From NCBI GenBank assembly GCA_003214235.1, contig QCLW01000009.1:1-39796 (forward strand): 39,796 bases of DNA, given 5' to 3'. Both the position numbers and the translations under genes were made by a program. This document shows, piece after piece, positions 1 to 9,281 of the stretch. Position 1 is the stretch's first letter; each line of letters begins with the position of its first letter. This stretch comes from Prochlorococcus sp. AG-418-F16. GTDB lineage: Bacteria; Cyanobacteriota; Cyanobacteriia; PCC-6307; Cyanobiaceae. Below the pieces are notes generated by a model. The model made no database searches. It saw nothing but the letters and a program-made list of their open reading frames with translations, and was not told where the DNA came from.

Positions 1-1703
1 CAAGAGAGATTTATGCACCTTTAGCTAATCGATTAGGAATAAACAGATTTAAATGGGAATTAGAAGATTTAGCTTTTAAATTCCTGGAGCCTAAAGAATA
101 TCAAGATCTAAAAGATCAAATTGCTGTTAAAAGAAGTGATAGAGAAAAAAGATTAAAAGTAACTTTGAATCTTATGAAAGAAAACTTAGTCTCAGCAGGT
201 TTAAAAAATTTTGAAATAACTGGAAGACCAAAACATCTTTATGGCATCTGGAGCAAAATGGAAAGACAACAAAAGCATTTTCATGAGATTTATGATGTTG
301 CTGCTCTAAGAATTATCGTGGACAATTCCGATAGTTGTTATAGAGCTTTAGCAGTTGTACATGATACTTTCAAACCAATCCCAGGTAGATTTAAAGACTA
401 CATAGGATTACCCAAACCTAATGGATATCAGTCCCTCCACACGTCTGTGATTGGAAGACATCGACCTATTGAAGTTCAAATTAGAACTACTTCTATGCAT
501 CAAATTGCAGAATATGGTATTGCCGCTCATTGGCAATACAAAGAAGGTGGTTCTCCTGCTAAAAGTAATGCCGAGAGATTTAATTGGCTAAGACAATTAG
601 TCGAATGGCAACAAGAAGGTAATGAAGGGGATCATAATGATTATTTAGCTTCAATTAAAGAAGATTTATTTGATGAAGAAGTATTTGTGATCACTCCAAA
701 AGGAGACGTTGTTGGTTTAAGAAAAGGATCTACAGCCATAGATTTCGCCTACAGAATTCATTCTGAAGTTGGAAATCACTGTAATGGAATAAGAATTAAT
801 GAAAAGCTTTCTCCATTATCTACAGCACTTCAAAATGGTGACTTCATAGAAATTTTGACAAATAATAATGCCAATCCAAGCTTGGATTGGCTTAACTTTG
901 TAGTTACGCCAACTGCTAAAAATAGAATCCGCCAATGGTATAAGAAAAGCCATCGTGATGAAACGATTAAAAGAGGTAGAGATTTACTCGAAAAAGAAGT
1001 AGGTCGAAACGGTTTTGAAACATTACTTTCTAGTGATGCTATGAAAAAAGTTGCAAATCGATGCAATTTAAAAACTACTGAAGACCTTCTTGCGTCACTT
1101 GGTTTTGGTGGTTTAACTTTACATCAAGTATTAAACAGACTAAGAGAAGAAATAAAATTACAGACAGAAGATATAAAAAATGGTTCTGACTCTGAAATAG
1201 CAAAATCTATTAAAAGTAGTAATTCATCCTCTAATAAACCTGATGCAGCGACTAAATCACCAATTTCTGGAATAGAAGGTCTTGATTATAGGTTAGGTAA
1301 ATGCTGTTCCCCACTCCCTGGCGAAGATATAGTCGGCACCGTATCGCTTGGTAACCATGGAATAACCATTCATAGGGTAGATTGCGAAAATGTAACGCCA
1401 ATTCCAATAGAGAGAAGATTACCTGTTGGATGGAATCAAGATAATAGAACTCGCGATAATAAGTTTCCGATTCAACTGCGAATAGAAGTAATTGATAGGG
1501 TTGGAGTTCTTAAAGATATTCTTATGCGGCTATCTGATAAAGGTATAAACGTTAGCGATGCTAATGTTAAAACTGCTTATGGTAAACCAGCTATTATCAA
1601 TCTCTGCGTAGGGCTAGAAAGTTATAATCAACTTCACAAAACAATTGACCAAATTAAATCAATGGCAGATGTTTTAGATATTGCCAGAGTTGGACAAAGT
1701 TAA
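1..1703 (+). CDS. spoT: RelA/SpoT bifunctional (p)ppGpp synthetase/hydrolase, 3' part only
   Basis: Makes and probably hydrolyses the stringent-response alarmone (p)ppGpp. The frame is open from base 3 with no start in the window, so about 566 C-terminal residues are present. Only the tail of the N-terminal HD hydrolase domain is seen (REIYAPLANRLGI at the left edge). Then follow the synthetase domain (YDVAALRIIV, RFKDYIGLPKPNGYQSLHT, EVQIRT), a TGS domain starting at EEVFVITPKGDVVGLRKGST, a region with paired cysteines (GKCCSPLPGEDIVG) and a C-terminal ACT domain (RVGVLKDILMRLSDKGINV). The RFKD loop (bases 387-398) is the RxKD type, which in this family marks bifunctional enzymes. Cyanobacteria usually have a single long Rel/Spo protein of about 770 residues, so some 200 residues are missing to the left. 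The internal ATG at 165 is not the start, because homologous sequence continues upstream. Confidence 0.95.
   Translation, partial: REIYAPLANRLGINRFKWELEDLAFKFLEPKEYQDLKDQIAVKRSDREKRLKVTLNLMKENLVSAGLKNFEITGRPKHLYGIWSKMERQQKHFHEIYDVAALRIIVDNSDSCYRALAVVHDTFKPIPGRFKDYIGLPKPNGYQSLHTSVIGRHRPIEVQIRTTSMHQIAEYGIAAHWQYKEGGSPAKSNAERFNWLRQLVEWQQEGNEGDHNDYLASIKEDLFDEEVFVITPKGDVVGLRKGSTAIDFAYRIHSEVGNHCNGIRINEKLSPLSTALQNGDFIEILTNNNANPSLDWLNFVVTPTAKNRIRQWYKKSHRDETIKRGRDLLEKEVGRNGFETLLSSDAMKKVANRCNLKTTEDLLASLGFGGLTLHQVLNRLREEIKLQTEDIKNGSDSEIAKSIKSSNSSSNKPDAATKSPISGIEGLDYRLGKCCSPLPGEDIVGTVSLGNHGITIHRVDCENVTPIPIERRLPVGWNQDNRTRDNKFPIQLRIEVIDRVGVLKDILMRLSDKGINVSDANVKTAYGKPAIINLCVGLESYNQLHKTIDQIKSMADVLDIARVGQS
870..891. 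repeat. 22-base perfect palindrome inside the TGS region of spoT
   Basis: The half-site GCCAATCCAAG is followed directly by its exact reverse complement, with no spacer. It encodes the conserved ANPSLDWL segment of the Rel/Spo protein, so it may be a chance result of coding constraint. No function is claimed. Confidence 0.6.
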
Positions 1704-1722
1704 TTTTAGAAATCAAATAAAT

Positions 1723-2166
1723 CTATCTTTTATTTTTTATCTTGTAAATAAGAAAAACAATGCTGCCTGCAATCAAAGCTAATAAACACCCAACAAAAGA
1801 AGAACCCAAGATTAATCTTAGTGAAAAAATACTACCTTGTTTCCATAAGTCATCAATAACTAAATTTTTTTCAATGATTTCATTAGGAGAATTATTAAAA
1901 AAAATCGAACCGACTTTATAGTTAAAATAATAAAGTGGAATATAAGTAAAAGGGTTGCTGATCCAAGTACCAATTGCAGCTAGAACAATATTTCCTTTAG
2001 CTAATTTGGCAAAAAAGACCCCTATTAAAGTCTGAAAACCAAAAAAAGGAAAACAGCCACTAAATACCCCTATAGCTAAACCTTTAGCATTAAAGAAAGG
2101 ACTTCCATTCTGATTCCTAAATAATGATAGAATTTTCTTATAGGTAATATCTCTTTTAGATCTCAT
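1723..2166 (-). CDS. DUF2062 domain membrane protein
   Basis: A 147-residue protein of the DUF2062 family; its molecular function is unknown. The hallmark segment is visible around residues 24-90: a glycine- and phenylalanine-rich stretch (AIGVFSGCFPFFGFQTLIG), then LAAIGTWISNPFTYIPLYYF. A second hydrophobic helix lies near the C-terminus (VGCLLALIAGSIVFLIYKI), followed by a basic tail KNKR. Two or three membrane segments are likely. It converges on spoT with a 19-base gap and diverges from mnmE with a 66-base gap. The start ATG at 2166 leaves a basic N-terminus, MRSKRDITYKK. The family assignment is fairly firm; a role cannot be deduced from context. Confidence 0.85.
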   Translation of the reverse strand: MRSKRDITYKKILSLFRNQNGSPFFNAKGLAIGVFSGCFPFFGFQTLIGVFFAKLAKGNIVLAAIGTWISNPFTYIPLYYFNYKVGSIFFNNSPNEIIEKNLVIDDLWKQGSIFSLRLILGSSFVGCLLALIAGSIVFLIYKIKNKR

Positions 2167-2194
2167 TCAGAAAGAAAAATTCAAAATTAAATTC

Positions 2195-2222
2195 TTGATA
2201 ATCCTACTTAATTATCTATAAC
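2195..2222 (+). promoter_or_regulatory. Candidate promoter of mnmE
   Basis: TTGATA at 2195-2200 and TATAAC at 2217-2222 are separated by 16 bases, resembling -35 and -10 boxes. The predicted transcription start near 2229 would leave only a few leader bases before the ATG at 2233. AT-rich sequence makes such matches common by chance. Confidence 0.3.
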
Positions 2223-2232
2223 AAAGCTAGAG

Positions 2233-3615
2233 ATGGATTCTATAGTTACTACAGAAGATACCATAGCCGCAATTGCTTCAGCTATAAATATAGGGAAAGG
2301 AGGAGTTGCGATAATAAGAGTTTCCGGGAAAGACTCAATAAATTCTTGCAAAAAGATTGTCCAAACTCAATCTAAATATGCATGGGAAACACATAGAGTT
2401 TTTCACGGTTTTATTAAGGAAAATAAACAAAATAAATTTATAGATGAGGTTTTAATTTTAGTGATGAAATCACCAAATAGCTTCACAGGAGAGGATGTAG
2501 TTGAACTACATTGCCACGGAGGAATTATCTTAGTAAATAAAGTTCTAAAGATATTATTATCAAGTAATTCTAGAGTTAGACTTGCAAATCCAGGAGAATT
2601 TAGTCAAAGAGCTTTTCTTAATGGAAAAATAGACCTTACTCAAGCCGAGTCAATTAATCAAGTAATTAACGCAAGCAATATCAGATCAGCAGAGTTAGCT
2701 TTTAGCGGGGTTCAAGGAGAAATAAGGAAAAAAATTGATGATATTAAAAATGACCTTATCAATGAACTTTGCGAGATAGAAGCGAGAGTTGATTTTGAAG
2801 AAGACTTCACAGATTTTGATTACACCAAATATCTAAAAAACATTAAAAAAGTAAAAGAAAAAATAGAGTTACTAATAGAAAATTCAAAAAGAAATTCATA
2901 TATTCACAATGGAATATCCATTGCGCTTATAGGCAAAACGAATGCTGGTAAAAGTTCTTTACTAAATTTGCTTGCAAAAAAAGAGAAAGCAATCGTAACT
3001 AATATTCCTGGAACAACAAGAGATGTTATTGAAGTGAATTTAACTATTAATGAGATTCCAATGAAAATAATTGATACTGCTGGGATAAGAGAAACTCATG
3101 AACAAATTGAAAGTATTGGAATTAAAAAAAGTTTTAGGAAAATTAAAGAGTCAGATTTTATAATTTATATTTATAGTCTTGAAGAAGGATTTAATGAAGA
3201 AGACAAAAAAATAATAAAAGAAATCCCCAAAGGAAAATTAATTACTATTGTGGGCAATAAAAAAGATCTAATTGACTCTAAAAATATTAATTCAAATGAT
3301 TTAAAAAACACAATTCTTATGAGCATTAAGAATAATGAGGGTGAAAAATTATTAATTGACACAATCATAAAAAAATGCGGATTAATACAATTAGAAAATA
3401 TCCATATATTTTTAAACGAAAGACATCTAACGAATTTGTCTGCTTGCCTATCCAATTTAAATGATACTGATACAATAGCTAAAAATAGATTGCCATTTGA
3501 TTTGTTATCAATAGAACTTAGAGATGGGATTCAAAACTTATCTAAAATAACTGGTCAAGAATTAACAGAGGAACTTCTAGATAATATATTTTCTAAGTTT
3601 TGTATTGGTAAATAA
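2233..3615 (+). CDS. mnmE: tRNA modification GTPase MnmE (TrmE)
   Basis: With MnmG it carries out the first step of carboxymethylaminomethyl modification of the wobble uridine (U34) in certain tRNAs. The 460-residue length is normal. The N-terminal folate-binding domain ([25 protein letters not shown]) is followed by a helical region with an inserted G domain. G1 is GKTNAGKSS at about residues 233-241, G2-like TNIPGTTRD follows, G3 DTAG is near 281, and G4 is NKKD. The protein ends in FCIGK, the conserved C-terminal CxGK motif with its functionally required cysteine. It starts with ATG and stands first in a plus-strand series followed by nadC, argS and an aminotransferase, although the 81-base gap before nadC suggests a separate transcript. 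Nothing is unusual. Confidence 0.97.
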   Translation: MDSIVTTEDTIAAIASAINIGKGGVAIIRVSGKDSINSCKKIVQTQSKYAWETHRVFHGFIKENKQNKFIDEVLILVMKSPNSFTGEDVVELHCHGGIILVNKVLKILLSSNSRVRLANPGEFSQRAFLNGKIDLTQAESINQVINASNIRSAELAFSGVQGEIRKKIDDIKNDLINELCEIEARVDFEEDFTDFDYTKYLKNIKKVKEKIELLIENSKRNSYIHNGISIALIGKTNAGKSSLLNLLAKKEKAIVTNIPGTTRDVIEVNLTINEIPMKIIDTAGIRETHEQIESIGIKKSFRKIKESDFIIYIYSLEEGFNEEDKKIIKEIPKGKLITIVGNKKDLIDSKNINSNDLKNTILMSIKNNEGEKLLIDTIIKKCGLIQLENIHIFLNERHLTNLSACLSNLNDTDTIAKNRLPFDLLSIELRDGIQNLSKITGQELTEELLDNIFSKFCIGK

Positions 3616-3696
3616 ATTTGAGTTAAATTACATAGTGATTTATAGTTAATTCTCTAACTTCAGTTGAATTTTTATTAATTAATTATTTTTAGATTA

Positions 3697-4563
3697 GTGG
3701 ATTTAAATACCCCGATAATAAGTAAGATCATTGATAATTGGATCGATGAAGATATAGGTAGAGGAGATCTAACAAGTTGCTCTATTACAGAAGAGAATGG
3801 TAATGCATATTGGATTGCAAAAGAGGAAGGTATATTTTGTGGGGTTGAGATTATAAAAGAAATTTTTAAAAAAATTGATTTAAAAATCAGTTCAAAATTC
3901 AATATCTCTGATGGAGATAAATTTATTAAAGATCAAAAACTCTTGGAAATATATGGACCTTCAAAAAGTTTACTCGCTAGTGAAAGAATCAGCTTAAATA
4001 TAGCAATGCATTTATCTGGAATATCAACATATACAAATAATCTTGTAAATAAGTTAGAAGGCACAAATATAAAATTAGCAGATACTAGAAAAACGACTCC
4101 TGGCTTAAGAATATTTGAAAAATATGCATTCAAATGTGGAGGTGGAGTGAATCATAGAATGGGATTATACGATGCAGCTATGATAAAAGAAAATCATATT
4201 GCATGGACAGATAATCTTAAGAATGCAGTAAAAAAAATTCGCCTAAATTCGCCCTTTACAACTCATATAGTAATTGAAGCTGAGAATATCGAACAGGCAA
4301 AAGAAGCAGTATTAGCAGGCGCAGATAGTATCTTATTAGATGAACTTAGCCCTGAAACAATCAAAAAAAACATTCAAGAATTAAGAGATTTATCAATTAA
4401 TAGCTTAAAAAGAGAAGTCAATAAAAATTTAATAATAGAAGTTTCTGGAATAAACCCTAAAGAAATTAGTAAATATCTAATAAAAGGTATTGATTTGATT
4501 TCAACAAGTTCTTCAATTACCAAAAGTGATTGGATTGATTTAAGTATGCGTTATATTAATTAA
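3697..4563 (+). CDS. nadC: Nicotinate-nucleotide pyrophosphorylase (carboxylating)
   Basis: Converts quinolinate and phosphoribosyl pyrophosphate to nicotinate mononucleotide in de novo NAD synthesis. The 288-residue protein shows the N-terminal sequence DEDIGRGDLTS, the substrate-binding block ADTRKTTPGLRIFEKYAF and CGGGVNHRMGLYDAAMIKENHI, then the barrel signatures HIVIEAENIEQAKEAVLAG, ADSILLDELSPE and IEVSGIN near the C-terminus, all typical of QPRTase. The start is GTG at 3697; no ATG precedes the conserved N-terminus. It lies 27 bases upstream of argS on the same strand, so co-transcription is plausible. The window also holds nadK, a later step in the NAD(P) pathway, but far away and not linked. 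Confidence 0.95.
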   Translation: MDLNTPIISKIIDNWIDEDIGRGDLTSCSITEENGNAYWIAKEEGIFCGVEIIKEIFKKIDLKISSKFNISDGDKFIKDQKLLEIYGPSKSLLASERISLNIAMHLSGISTYTNNLVNKLEGTNIKLADTRKTTPGLRIFEKYAFKCGGGVNHRMGLYDAAMIKENHIAWTDNLKNAVKKIRLNSPFTTHIVIEAENIEQAKEAVLAGADSILLDELSPETIKKNIQELRDLSINSLKREVNKNLIIEVSGINPKEISKYLIKGIDLISTSSSITKSDWIDLSMRYIN

Positions 4564-4590
4564 TCATATAGATAAATAATTAAATAAATA

Positions 4591-6405
4591 ATGCTAATCA
4601 TTTTTAAAGAATTAACAAAAAACTTTGAACAATCTCTTTTAGATAGTCTTAAAAAAAATGATAAAGAAAGAGAGTACGAAAATCTCAGAAAAAATTTAAT
4701 TACACAATCATCAAAAGACGAATTTGGTGATTATCAATGTAATGTTTGTTTAAGTTTATCTAAAATATATAAAAAGAATCCAAGAGATATTTCTAATGAT
4801 TTTATTAACCTTCTAAATAAAAATAAAAGCATATCAAAATTATGCAAGAGTCTAGAAATAGCTGGACCTGGATTTATAAATATAAAATTAAAAGATGAAG
4901 TTCTCATAAATGAAATTAAATCAAATATTCAATGCCAAAGGGCGGGAGTCCCTCAAATTGAAAAAGATTTAGATAATGGCTTATTAAATAAAGTTATTGT
5001 AGATTTTTCCAGTCCTAACATTGCTAAAGAAATGCATGTAGGGCATTTAAGATCAACAATAATAGGGGACTCAATATCCAGAATTTTTGAGTTAAGAGGT
5101 TATGAAGTATTAAGACTAAATCATGTTGGTGATTGGGGAACACAATTTGGAATGCTTATTACTCAGCTCAAAGATTTATATTCAAATGATTTAGAAGAAA
5201 TAGGAAAGATCAAGATAAGTGATTTAGTTGAGTTTTATAAAGCATCAAAAAAAAGATTTGATAATGAATCTGAATTCCAAAAAAGATCTAGAGAGGAAGT
5301 AGTTAAGTTACAAAGTGGAGATAGTAAATCGATTAAAGCTTGGAAATTATTATGTGATCAATCGAGAAAGGAATTTGATGAAATCTATAAAAATTTAAAA
5401 ATAAAAATAAAAGAAAGAGGAGAATCTTTTTATAATCCCTTCTTAAAATCAGTTATTGAGGATTTGAATTTAAAAAAATTATTAGTAGAAGATCAAGGAG
5501 CAAAATGTGTATTTTTAGATGGGATGACTAATAAAGAAGGAAAACCTTTACCGCTAATTATTCAAAAAAAAGATGGTGGTTTTAATTATGCCACCACAGA
5601 TCTTGCTGCTATAAGATATAGATTCAATAAAGCTCCTAATGGCGATGATGCTTCGAGAATTATTTATGTAACTGATCATGGACAAGCAAATCATTTTGCT
5701 GGAGTTTTTCAAGTTGCAAAAAAAGCAAAATGGATCCCCGACAAGTGTCAAATAGACCATGTTCCTTTTGGTTTAGTTCAAGGAATTGATGGCAAAAAAC
5801 TAAAGACAAGGGAAGGTGAAACAATACGTTTAAAAGATTTATTAAAAGAAGCAGTTAGAAGAGCAAAAGAAGATTTATTGAAAAGATTAGAAGATGAAAA
5901 TCGTTATGAGACTGAAGATTTTATTGCAAATACTTCAAGAATAATTGGATTAGGAGCTGTTAAATATGCAGATTTAAGCCAAAATAGGATTACTAATTAT
6001 CAATTTAGTTTTGATAAAATGCTTTCCCTGAATGGTAATACGGCTCCTTATTTGTTATATACACTTGTAAGAATTTCAGGAATTAAAAGAAAAAATGATT
6101 TTGTTTATGACTCTAAAGATTTTCAATTTATAAATTATGAACATAAATCTGAGTGGAAACTTATCAGAAAATTACTTAAGTTCGATGAAGTCATAATATC
6201 TATTGAAAAAGACTTAATGCCAAATAGAATATGCAATTATCTGTTTGAGCTATGTCAGACTTTTAATAGATTCTATGATCAAGTTCCAATACTAAAAGAA
6301 GAAAAATATATAAAAATTTCTAGACTTAATTTATGTGACCTAACTGCAAAAACACTAAAATTAAGCTTAGAGCTTCTAGGAATTGAAACTTTAGAAAGAA
6401 TGTAA
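4591..6405 (+). CDS. argS: Arginyl-tRNA synthetase
   Basis: Charges tRNA-Arg with arginine. This is a class I synthetase of 604 residues, a normal length. The N-terminal additive domain contains [16 protein letters not shown] and [10 protein letters not shown]. The HIGH signature appears as HVGH in [18 protein letters not shown] near residue 150, followed by [14 protein letters not shown]. The KMSK-type loop is the divergent [10 protein letters not shown] near residue 400, as is common in ArgS. The C-terminal anticodon-binding domain begins near [13 protein letters not shown]. The last stop codon base is shared with the next gene (TAATG), suggesting translational coupling with the aminotransferase. 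Confidence 0.97.
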   Translation: MLIIFKELTKNFEQSLLDSLKKNDKEREYENLRKNLITQSSKDEFGDYQCNVCLSLSKIYKKNPRDISNDFINLLNKNKSISKLCKSLEIAGPGFINIKLKDEVLINEIKSNIQCQRAGVPQIEKDLDNGLLNKVIVDFSSPNIAKEMHVGHLRSTIIGDSISRIFELRGYEVLRLNHVGDWGTQFGMLITQLKDLYSNDLEEIGKIKISDLVEFYKASKKRFDNESEFQKRSREEVVKLQSGDSKSIKAWKLLCDQSRKEFDEIYKNLKIKIKERGESFYNPFLKSVIEDLNLKKLLVEDQGAKCVFLDGMTNKEGKPLPLIIQKKDGGFNYATTDLAAIRYRFNKAPNGDDASRIIYVTDHGQANHFAGVFQVAKKAKWIPDKCQIDHVPFGLVQGIDGKKLKTREGETIRLKDLLKEAVRRAKEDLLKRLEDENRYETEDFIANTSRIIGLGAVKYADLSQNRITNYQFSFDKMLSLNGNTAPYLLYTLVRISGIKRKNDFVYDSKDFQFINYEHKSEWKLIRKLLKFDEVIISIEKDLMPNRICNYLFELCQTFNRFYDQVPILKEEKYIKISRLNLCDLTAKTLKLSLELLGIETLERM

Positions 6406-7514
6406 TGAATGATTTTGATCCATTAAATAATCTTTTCCCAAAACCAAGAGAAGAAATAATCAATATGCAGTCTTACTCTGCACCTTTAGAAAATAGAAGA
6501 AATTTACTCCGCTTAGACTTTAATGAAAATACTTTAGGTCCAAGTCCTAAAGTTTTCGAGGCATTACAAGCAATAAAATTAGATGAGATTTCAATTTATC
6601 CAGAATATAATTTATTAAAAAATTTTTTATGTGATCAATATCTTGATTCAAGAAAATTTAATAATGATGAAATAGGAATTTTCAATGGAGCAGACGCTGC
6701 AATAAATGCAATTTTCAATTGCTTTGGAGAAAATGATCAAATATTTCTAACCACGAATCCAACTTTTGGTTACTATTCTCCTTGTTCAGAAATGCGAGGA
6801 ATGAAGAAAATAACTTGTTCTTACATTGGAGAAAATTTTCTATTCCCAATCGAAGAATTTAGTGAAAAAATTATAAATTATATTCCAAAATTAATATTTA
6901 TTTGTAATCCAAACAATCCAACAGGAACAGTTTTAAGTGCTCAAGAGATAATTAACTTAGCTAATATCAAAAAAGATTCTTTGATAATTGTTGATGAACT
7001 ATATGAAAAATTTAATGGAGATACTCTTCTTGAATCGATAGATTTTGAAAAGAATAACAATATACTAATAATCCAATCTCTTTCAAAAACGGCAGGTTTA
7101 GCTGGTTTAAGAATAGGTTTTACTTTTGGCAATAAAAATTTAATTCAGTACATTAATAAAGTTACAGGACCATATGATGTAAATAGCTTTGCTATTACGG
7201 CAGCATTAGCAGCACTTAGAGATAAATCATATATTGATAATTATGTTTTAGAAGTAAAAAAAGCAAGGGAATGGATTTTAAATAAATTTAAATCAACAAA
7301 AATCAGAACTCACTTTAGTGGTGGTAATTATTTCTTAATTTGGCCAAAAAAAGATCCTAAAATTTTAATAGAGCAGATGAGAGAAAAAGGTATTCTTATC
7401 AGAAGTATGAAAAACAAAAAAGATATTGGTAATTCAATAAGGGTTAGTATTGGAACTAAAGAACAAATGATTTTTTTCTGGGAAAATTACAAGGTCTTAG
7501 ATTTAATAAATTAA
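6405..7514 (+). CDS. hisC: Class I/II PLP aminotransferase, histidinol-phosphate aminotransferase-like
   Basis: A fold-type I pyridoxal-phosphate enzyme of 369 residues. Visible features are LDFNENTLGPSP (residues 38-48), the PNNPTG motif (169-174), DELYEKF (198-204) and the Schiff-base lysine K228 in SLSKTAGLAGLRIGF, with the substrate carboxylate-binding arginine region near the C-terminus (SIRVSIGT). The pattern fits HisC, which transaminates imidazole acetol phosphate in histidine synthesis. CobC/CobD-like decarboxylases look similar, so the substrate is not certain. It overlaps argS by one base and converges on the next gene with a 4-base overlap of coding ends. Confidence 0.8.
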   Translation: MNDFDPLNNLFPKPREEIINMQSYSAPLENRRNLLRLDFNENTLGPSPKVFEALQAIKLDEISIYPEYNLLKNFLCDQYLDSRKFNNDEIGIFNGADAAINAIFNCFGENDQIFLTTNPTFGYYSPCSEMRGMKKITCSYIGENFLFPIEEFSEKIINYIPKLIFICNPNNPTGTVLSAQEIINLANIKKDSLIIVDELYEKFNGDTLLESIDFEKNNNILIIQSLSKTAGLAGLRIGFTFGNKNLIQYINKVTGPYDVNSFAITAALAALRDKSYIDNYVLEVKKAREWILNKFKSTKIRTHFSGGNYFLIWPKKDPKILIEQMREKGILIRSMKNKKDIGNSIRVSIGTKEQMIFFWENYKVLDLIN

Positions 7515-8236
7515 TTACCAAAAATATAAATTATATTTTGATCGATTCTTTTAGGTTTTATTTGAAAATTTTTTCCAACATATTTTACTTTGAAATCTTT
7601 CATATTTTCGATAAATAAATCAGCATTTGAGAAATCACATTCTTTATTAATTTTTTTGCCAAGAGCAAAGTGAACAGGAATAACTACATTCGGTTTTAGA
7701 AGCTTAACGATTCTTGAAGCCTCTTGCCCATCATAAGATTTGATTCCTCCTCCAATTGAAATAAATAAGATATCTGGGCGAGACAAAATAATTTGACTAT
7801 TAATATCAATATCTCCAGCAGCGCCTCCCATATGAACAATTTTAAGATCATTCTGCTCCCAACTCCAAACAGTTGCCATCCCAAATCTTCTTCCATCAAC
7901 TCTGTCATGTGGGACGGAAATTCCATTTAATAAAATATCCTCAAATTGATAGATTCCTGGCTCAACAAACATTAATTGATCATTAGGGTTATATCCTTCA
8001 TCTGGAAGCCTAGAGCTAGCCAAAATAAAATCTGCGTTAACTTCTTTTGGCTCCTTTAAATTGCTTGCACAACCTATTGCTTTAAAGGGATTTATAAGAA
8101 TCGATTTTTCTATACTATTAATTAAAAAACTACTATGTCCAAGACTTTTTATTACTAAATCCCTTGCCAATAAAGGGGTAGGTAAAAAAGAGCTAAATAA
8201 TATAAAAAAGAAAATGTTTTTAATTTGAGAAATCAT
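7511..8236 (-). CDS. Exported metallo-beta-lactamase-fold protein with degenerate metal motif
   Basis: A 241-residue protein with a clear N-terminal signal sequence (hydrophobic FFFILFSSFLPTPLLA, then likely cleavage before RDLVIK). The mature part begins like the UlaG/UPF0173 group of beta-lactamase-fold hydrolases: VIKSLGHSSFLINSIEKSILINPF. Later segments fit the fold: GISVPHDRVDGRRFG, DLKIVHMGGAAGD and PNVVIPVHFALG. The HxHxDH motif expected after the strand ADFILASS is replaced by RLPDEG, so classical two-metal hydrolase activity is doubtful. It is last in the prfB-to-trpG minus-strand series, 20 bases after trpG. Substrate unknown; a periplasmic or thylakoid-lumen location is inferred from the signal sequence. 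Confidence 0.8.
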   Translation of the reverse strand: MISQIKNIFFFILFSSFLPTPLLARDLVIKSLGHSSFLINSIEKSILINPFKAIGCASNLKEPKEVNADFILASSRLPDEGYNPNDQLMFVEPGIYQFEDILLNGISVPHDRVDGRRFGMATVWSWEQNDLKIVHMGGAAGDIDINSQIILSRPDILFISIGGGIKSYDGQEASRIVKLLKPNVVIPVHFALGKKINKECDFSNADLFIENMKDFKVKYVGKNFQIKPKRIDQNIIYIFGN

Positions 8237-8256
8237 AATATTAATTTTTTTGTATT

Positions 8257-8853
8257 TTACTTTTGTTCAGCCATTTTTAGAAAATTACTAATTAATTTAT
8301 GACCAAATTGTGTCAATACACTTTCAGGATGAAACTGTACTCCATGTAAATGTTTATATTCTTTGTGAGAAATAGCCATAATAGTTGAGTCTTCTAAAGT
8401 CGCAGTTATATCGAAACAAGATGGTAATGAACTTGAATCAACTATAAGACTATGGTATCTAGTCGCCACAAATGGAGTTTCGATATCTTTAAACAAACCT
8501 TTTTGATTATGAAATATTTTGGATGTCTTACCATGCATAAGTTCTTTCCCAACAACAACCTTACCTCCAAAAGCTTGGGCCAAAGCTTGATGACCTAAAC
8601 AAACTCCTAATGTAGGAATATTTTTAGATAATTTTTTTAGTATTGGCAGACAAATTCCAGATTGATCTGGATTACCAGGACCTGGAGATAATAGGATGCC
8701 ACTAGGATTTAGTTTGATAATTTCTTCTAAAGTAATTTCATCATTTCTTTTAACTATTAATTCTTTAGTTATTTCATGCTCAAAAGAAAGTTCTCCTAAA
8801 TATTGAACAAGGTTATATGTAAAACTATCGTAATTATCAATAACAAGAAACAT
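8257..8853 (-). CDS. trpG: Anthranilate/aminodeoxychorismate synthase component II (glutamine amidotransferase)
   Basis: Class I glutamine amidotransferase of 198 residues that releases ammonia from glutamine for anthranilate (TrpE partner) or 4-amino-4-deoxychorismate (PabB partner) synthesis. The starting segment VIDNYDSFTYNLVQYLGEL is typical of TrpG/PabA. The catalytic triad is visible: C85 in GVCLGHQALAQAFGG, and H175 and E177 in HGVQFHPES. The oxyanion block LLSPGPGNPDQSG is at residues 54-66. The matching large subunit is not in this window, and PabA and TrpG cannot be told apart by sequence here; many cyanobacteria use one shared subunit. It lies 2 bases downstream of dgkA in a tight minus-strand operon. 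Confidence 0.92.
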   Translation of the reverse strand: MFLVIDNYDSFTYNLVQYLGELSFEHEITKELIVKRNDEITLEEIIKLNPSGILLSPGPGNPDQSGICLPILKKLSKNIPTLGVCLGHQALAQAFGGKVVVGKELMHGKTSKIFHNQKGLFKDIETPFVATRYHSLIVDSSSLPSCFDITATLEDSTIMAISHKEYKHLHGVQFHPESVLTQFGHKLISNFLKMAEQK

Positions 8854-8855
8854 AT

Positions 8856-9275
8856 TTATATGGATTCAAATAACAACTTTAGTTTAGGAACAAAGATATA
8901 TACAGCAATAATAACAGAATTAATGGAAGCTAATAAAACTGCTCCTGCAGAAGTATCTTTTGAAATTTTAGCCAAACTACTAAATTCTTTTTTAACTACC
9001 AAATCAACTATTGATTCAATAGATGTGTTTAATATTTCTAATATTAAAACAGACATAATTGTGGCAATCAAAATTACATAATTACTTAGACTAATTTGCA
9101 ATAAAAAACCAATCATTAAACTTGTAACTGCAAAAATTGATTGAATTTTAAAATTTCTTGAAGTTTTTAATACGTAATTAATTCCACTAAAAGCATACTT
9201 AAAACTTTTTAATACATCACTAGAAGTTTTGTATGATTCTATTCTATTTTTTAAAGAGTTTATTTTTTTTTCCAT
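8856..9275 (-). CDS. dgkA: Diacylglycerol/undecaprenol kinase family membrane protein
   Basis: Small integral membrane lipid kinase of 139 residues in the DgkA family. After a basic N-terminal tail, the sequence FKYAFSGINYVLKTSRNFKIQS leads into three hydrophobic helices at about 46-63, 65-80 and 110-130. The family signature EILNTSIESIVDLV contains E80, N83, T84 and E87, and KDTSAGAVLLAS (106-117) is the second conserved block. In Gram-negative bacteria the enzyme recycles diacylglycerol; in Gram-positive bacteria it phosphorylates undecaprenol; the substrate in this organism cannot be read from sequence. It directly follows ybeY with a 6-base gap, a gene order found in many bacteria. Confidence 0.9.
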   Translation of the reverse strand: MEKKINSLKNRIESYKTSSDVLKSFKYAFSGINYVLKTSRNFKIQSIFAVTSLMIGFLLQISLSNYVILIATIMSVLILEILNTSIESIVDLVVKKEFSSLAKISKDTSAGAVLLASINSVIIAVYIFVPKLKLLFESI

Positions 9276-9281
9276 ATATTT

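Noticed and set aside
3171-3455. 94-codon open frame antisense to mnmE
   Set aside because: Lies within the conserved G domain of mnmE on the other strand; translation has no recognisable features.
8803-9081. 92-codon plus-strand frame across the trpG/dgkA junction
   Set aside because: Antisense to two real genes with good motifs; no homology recognised.
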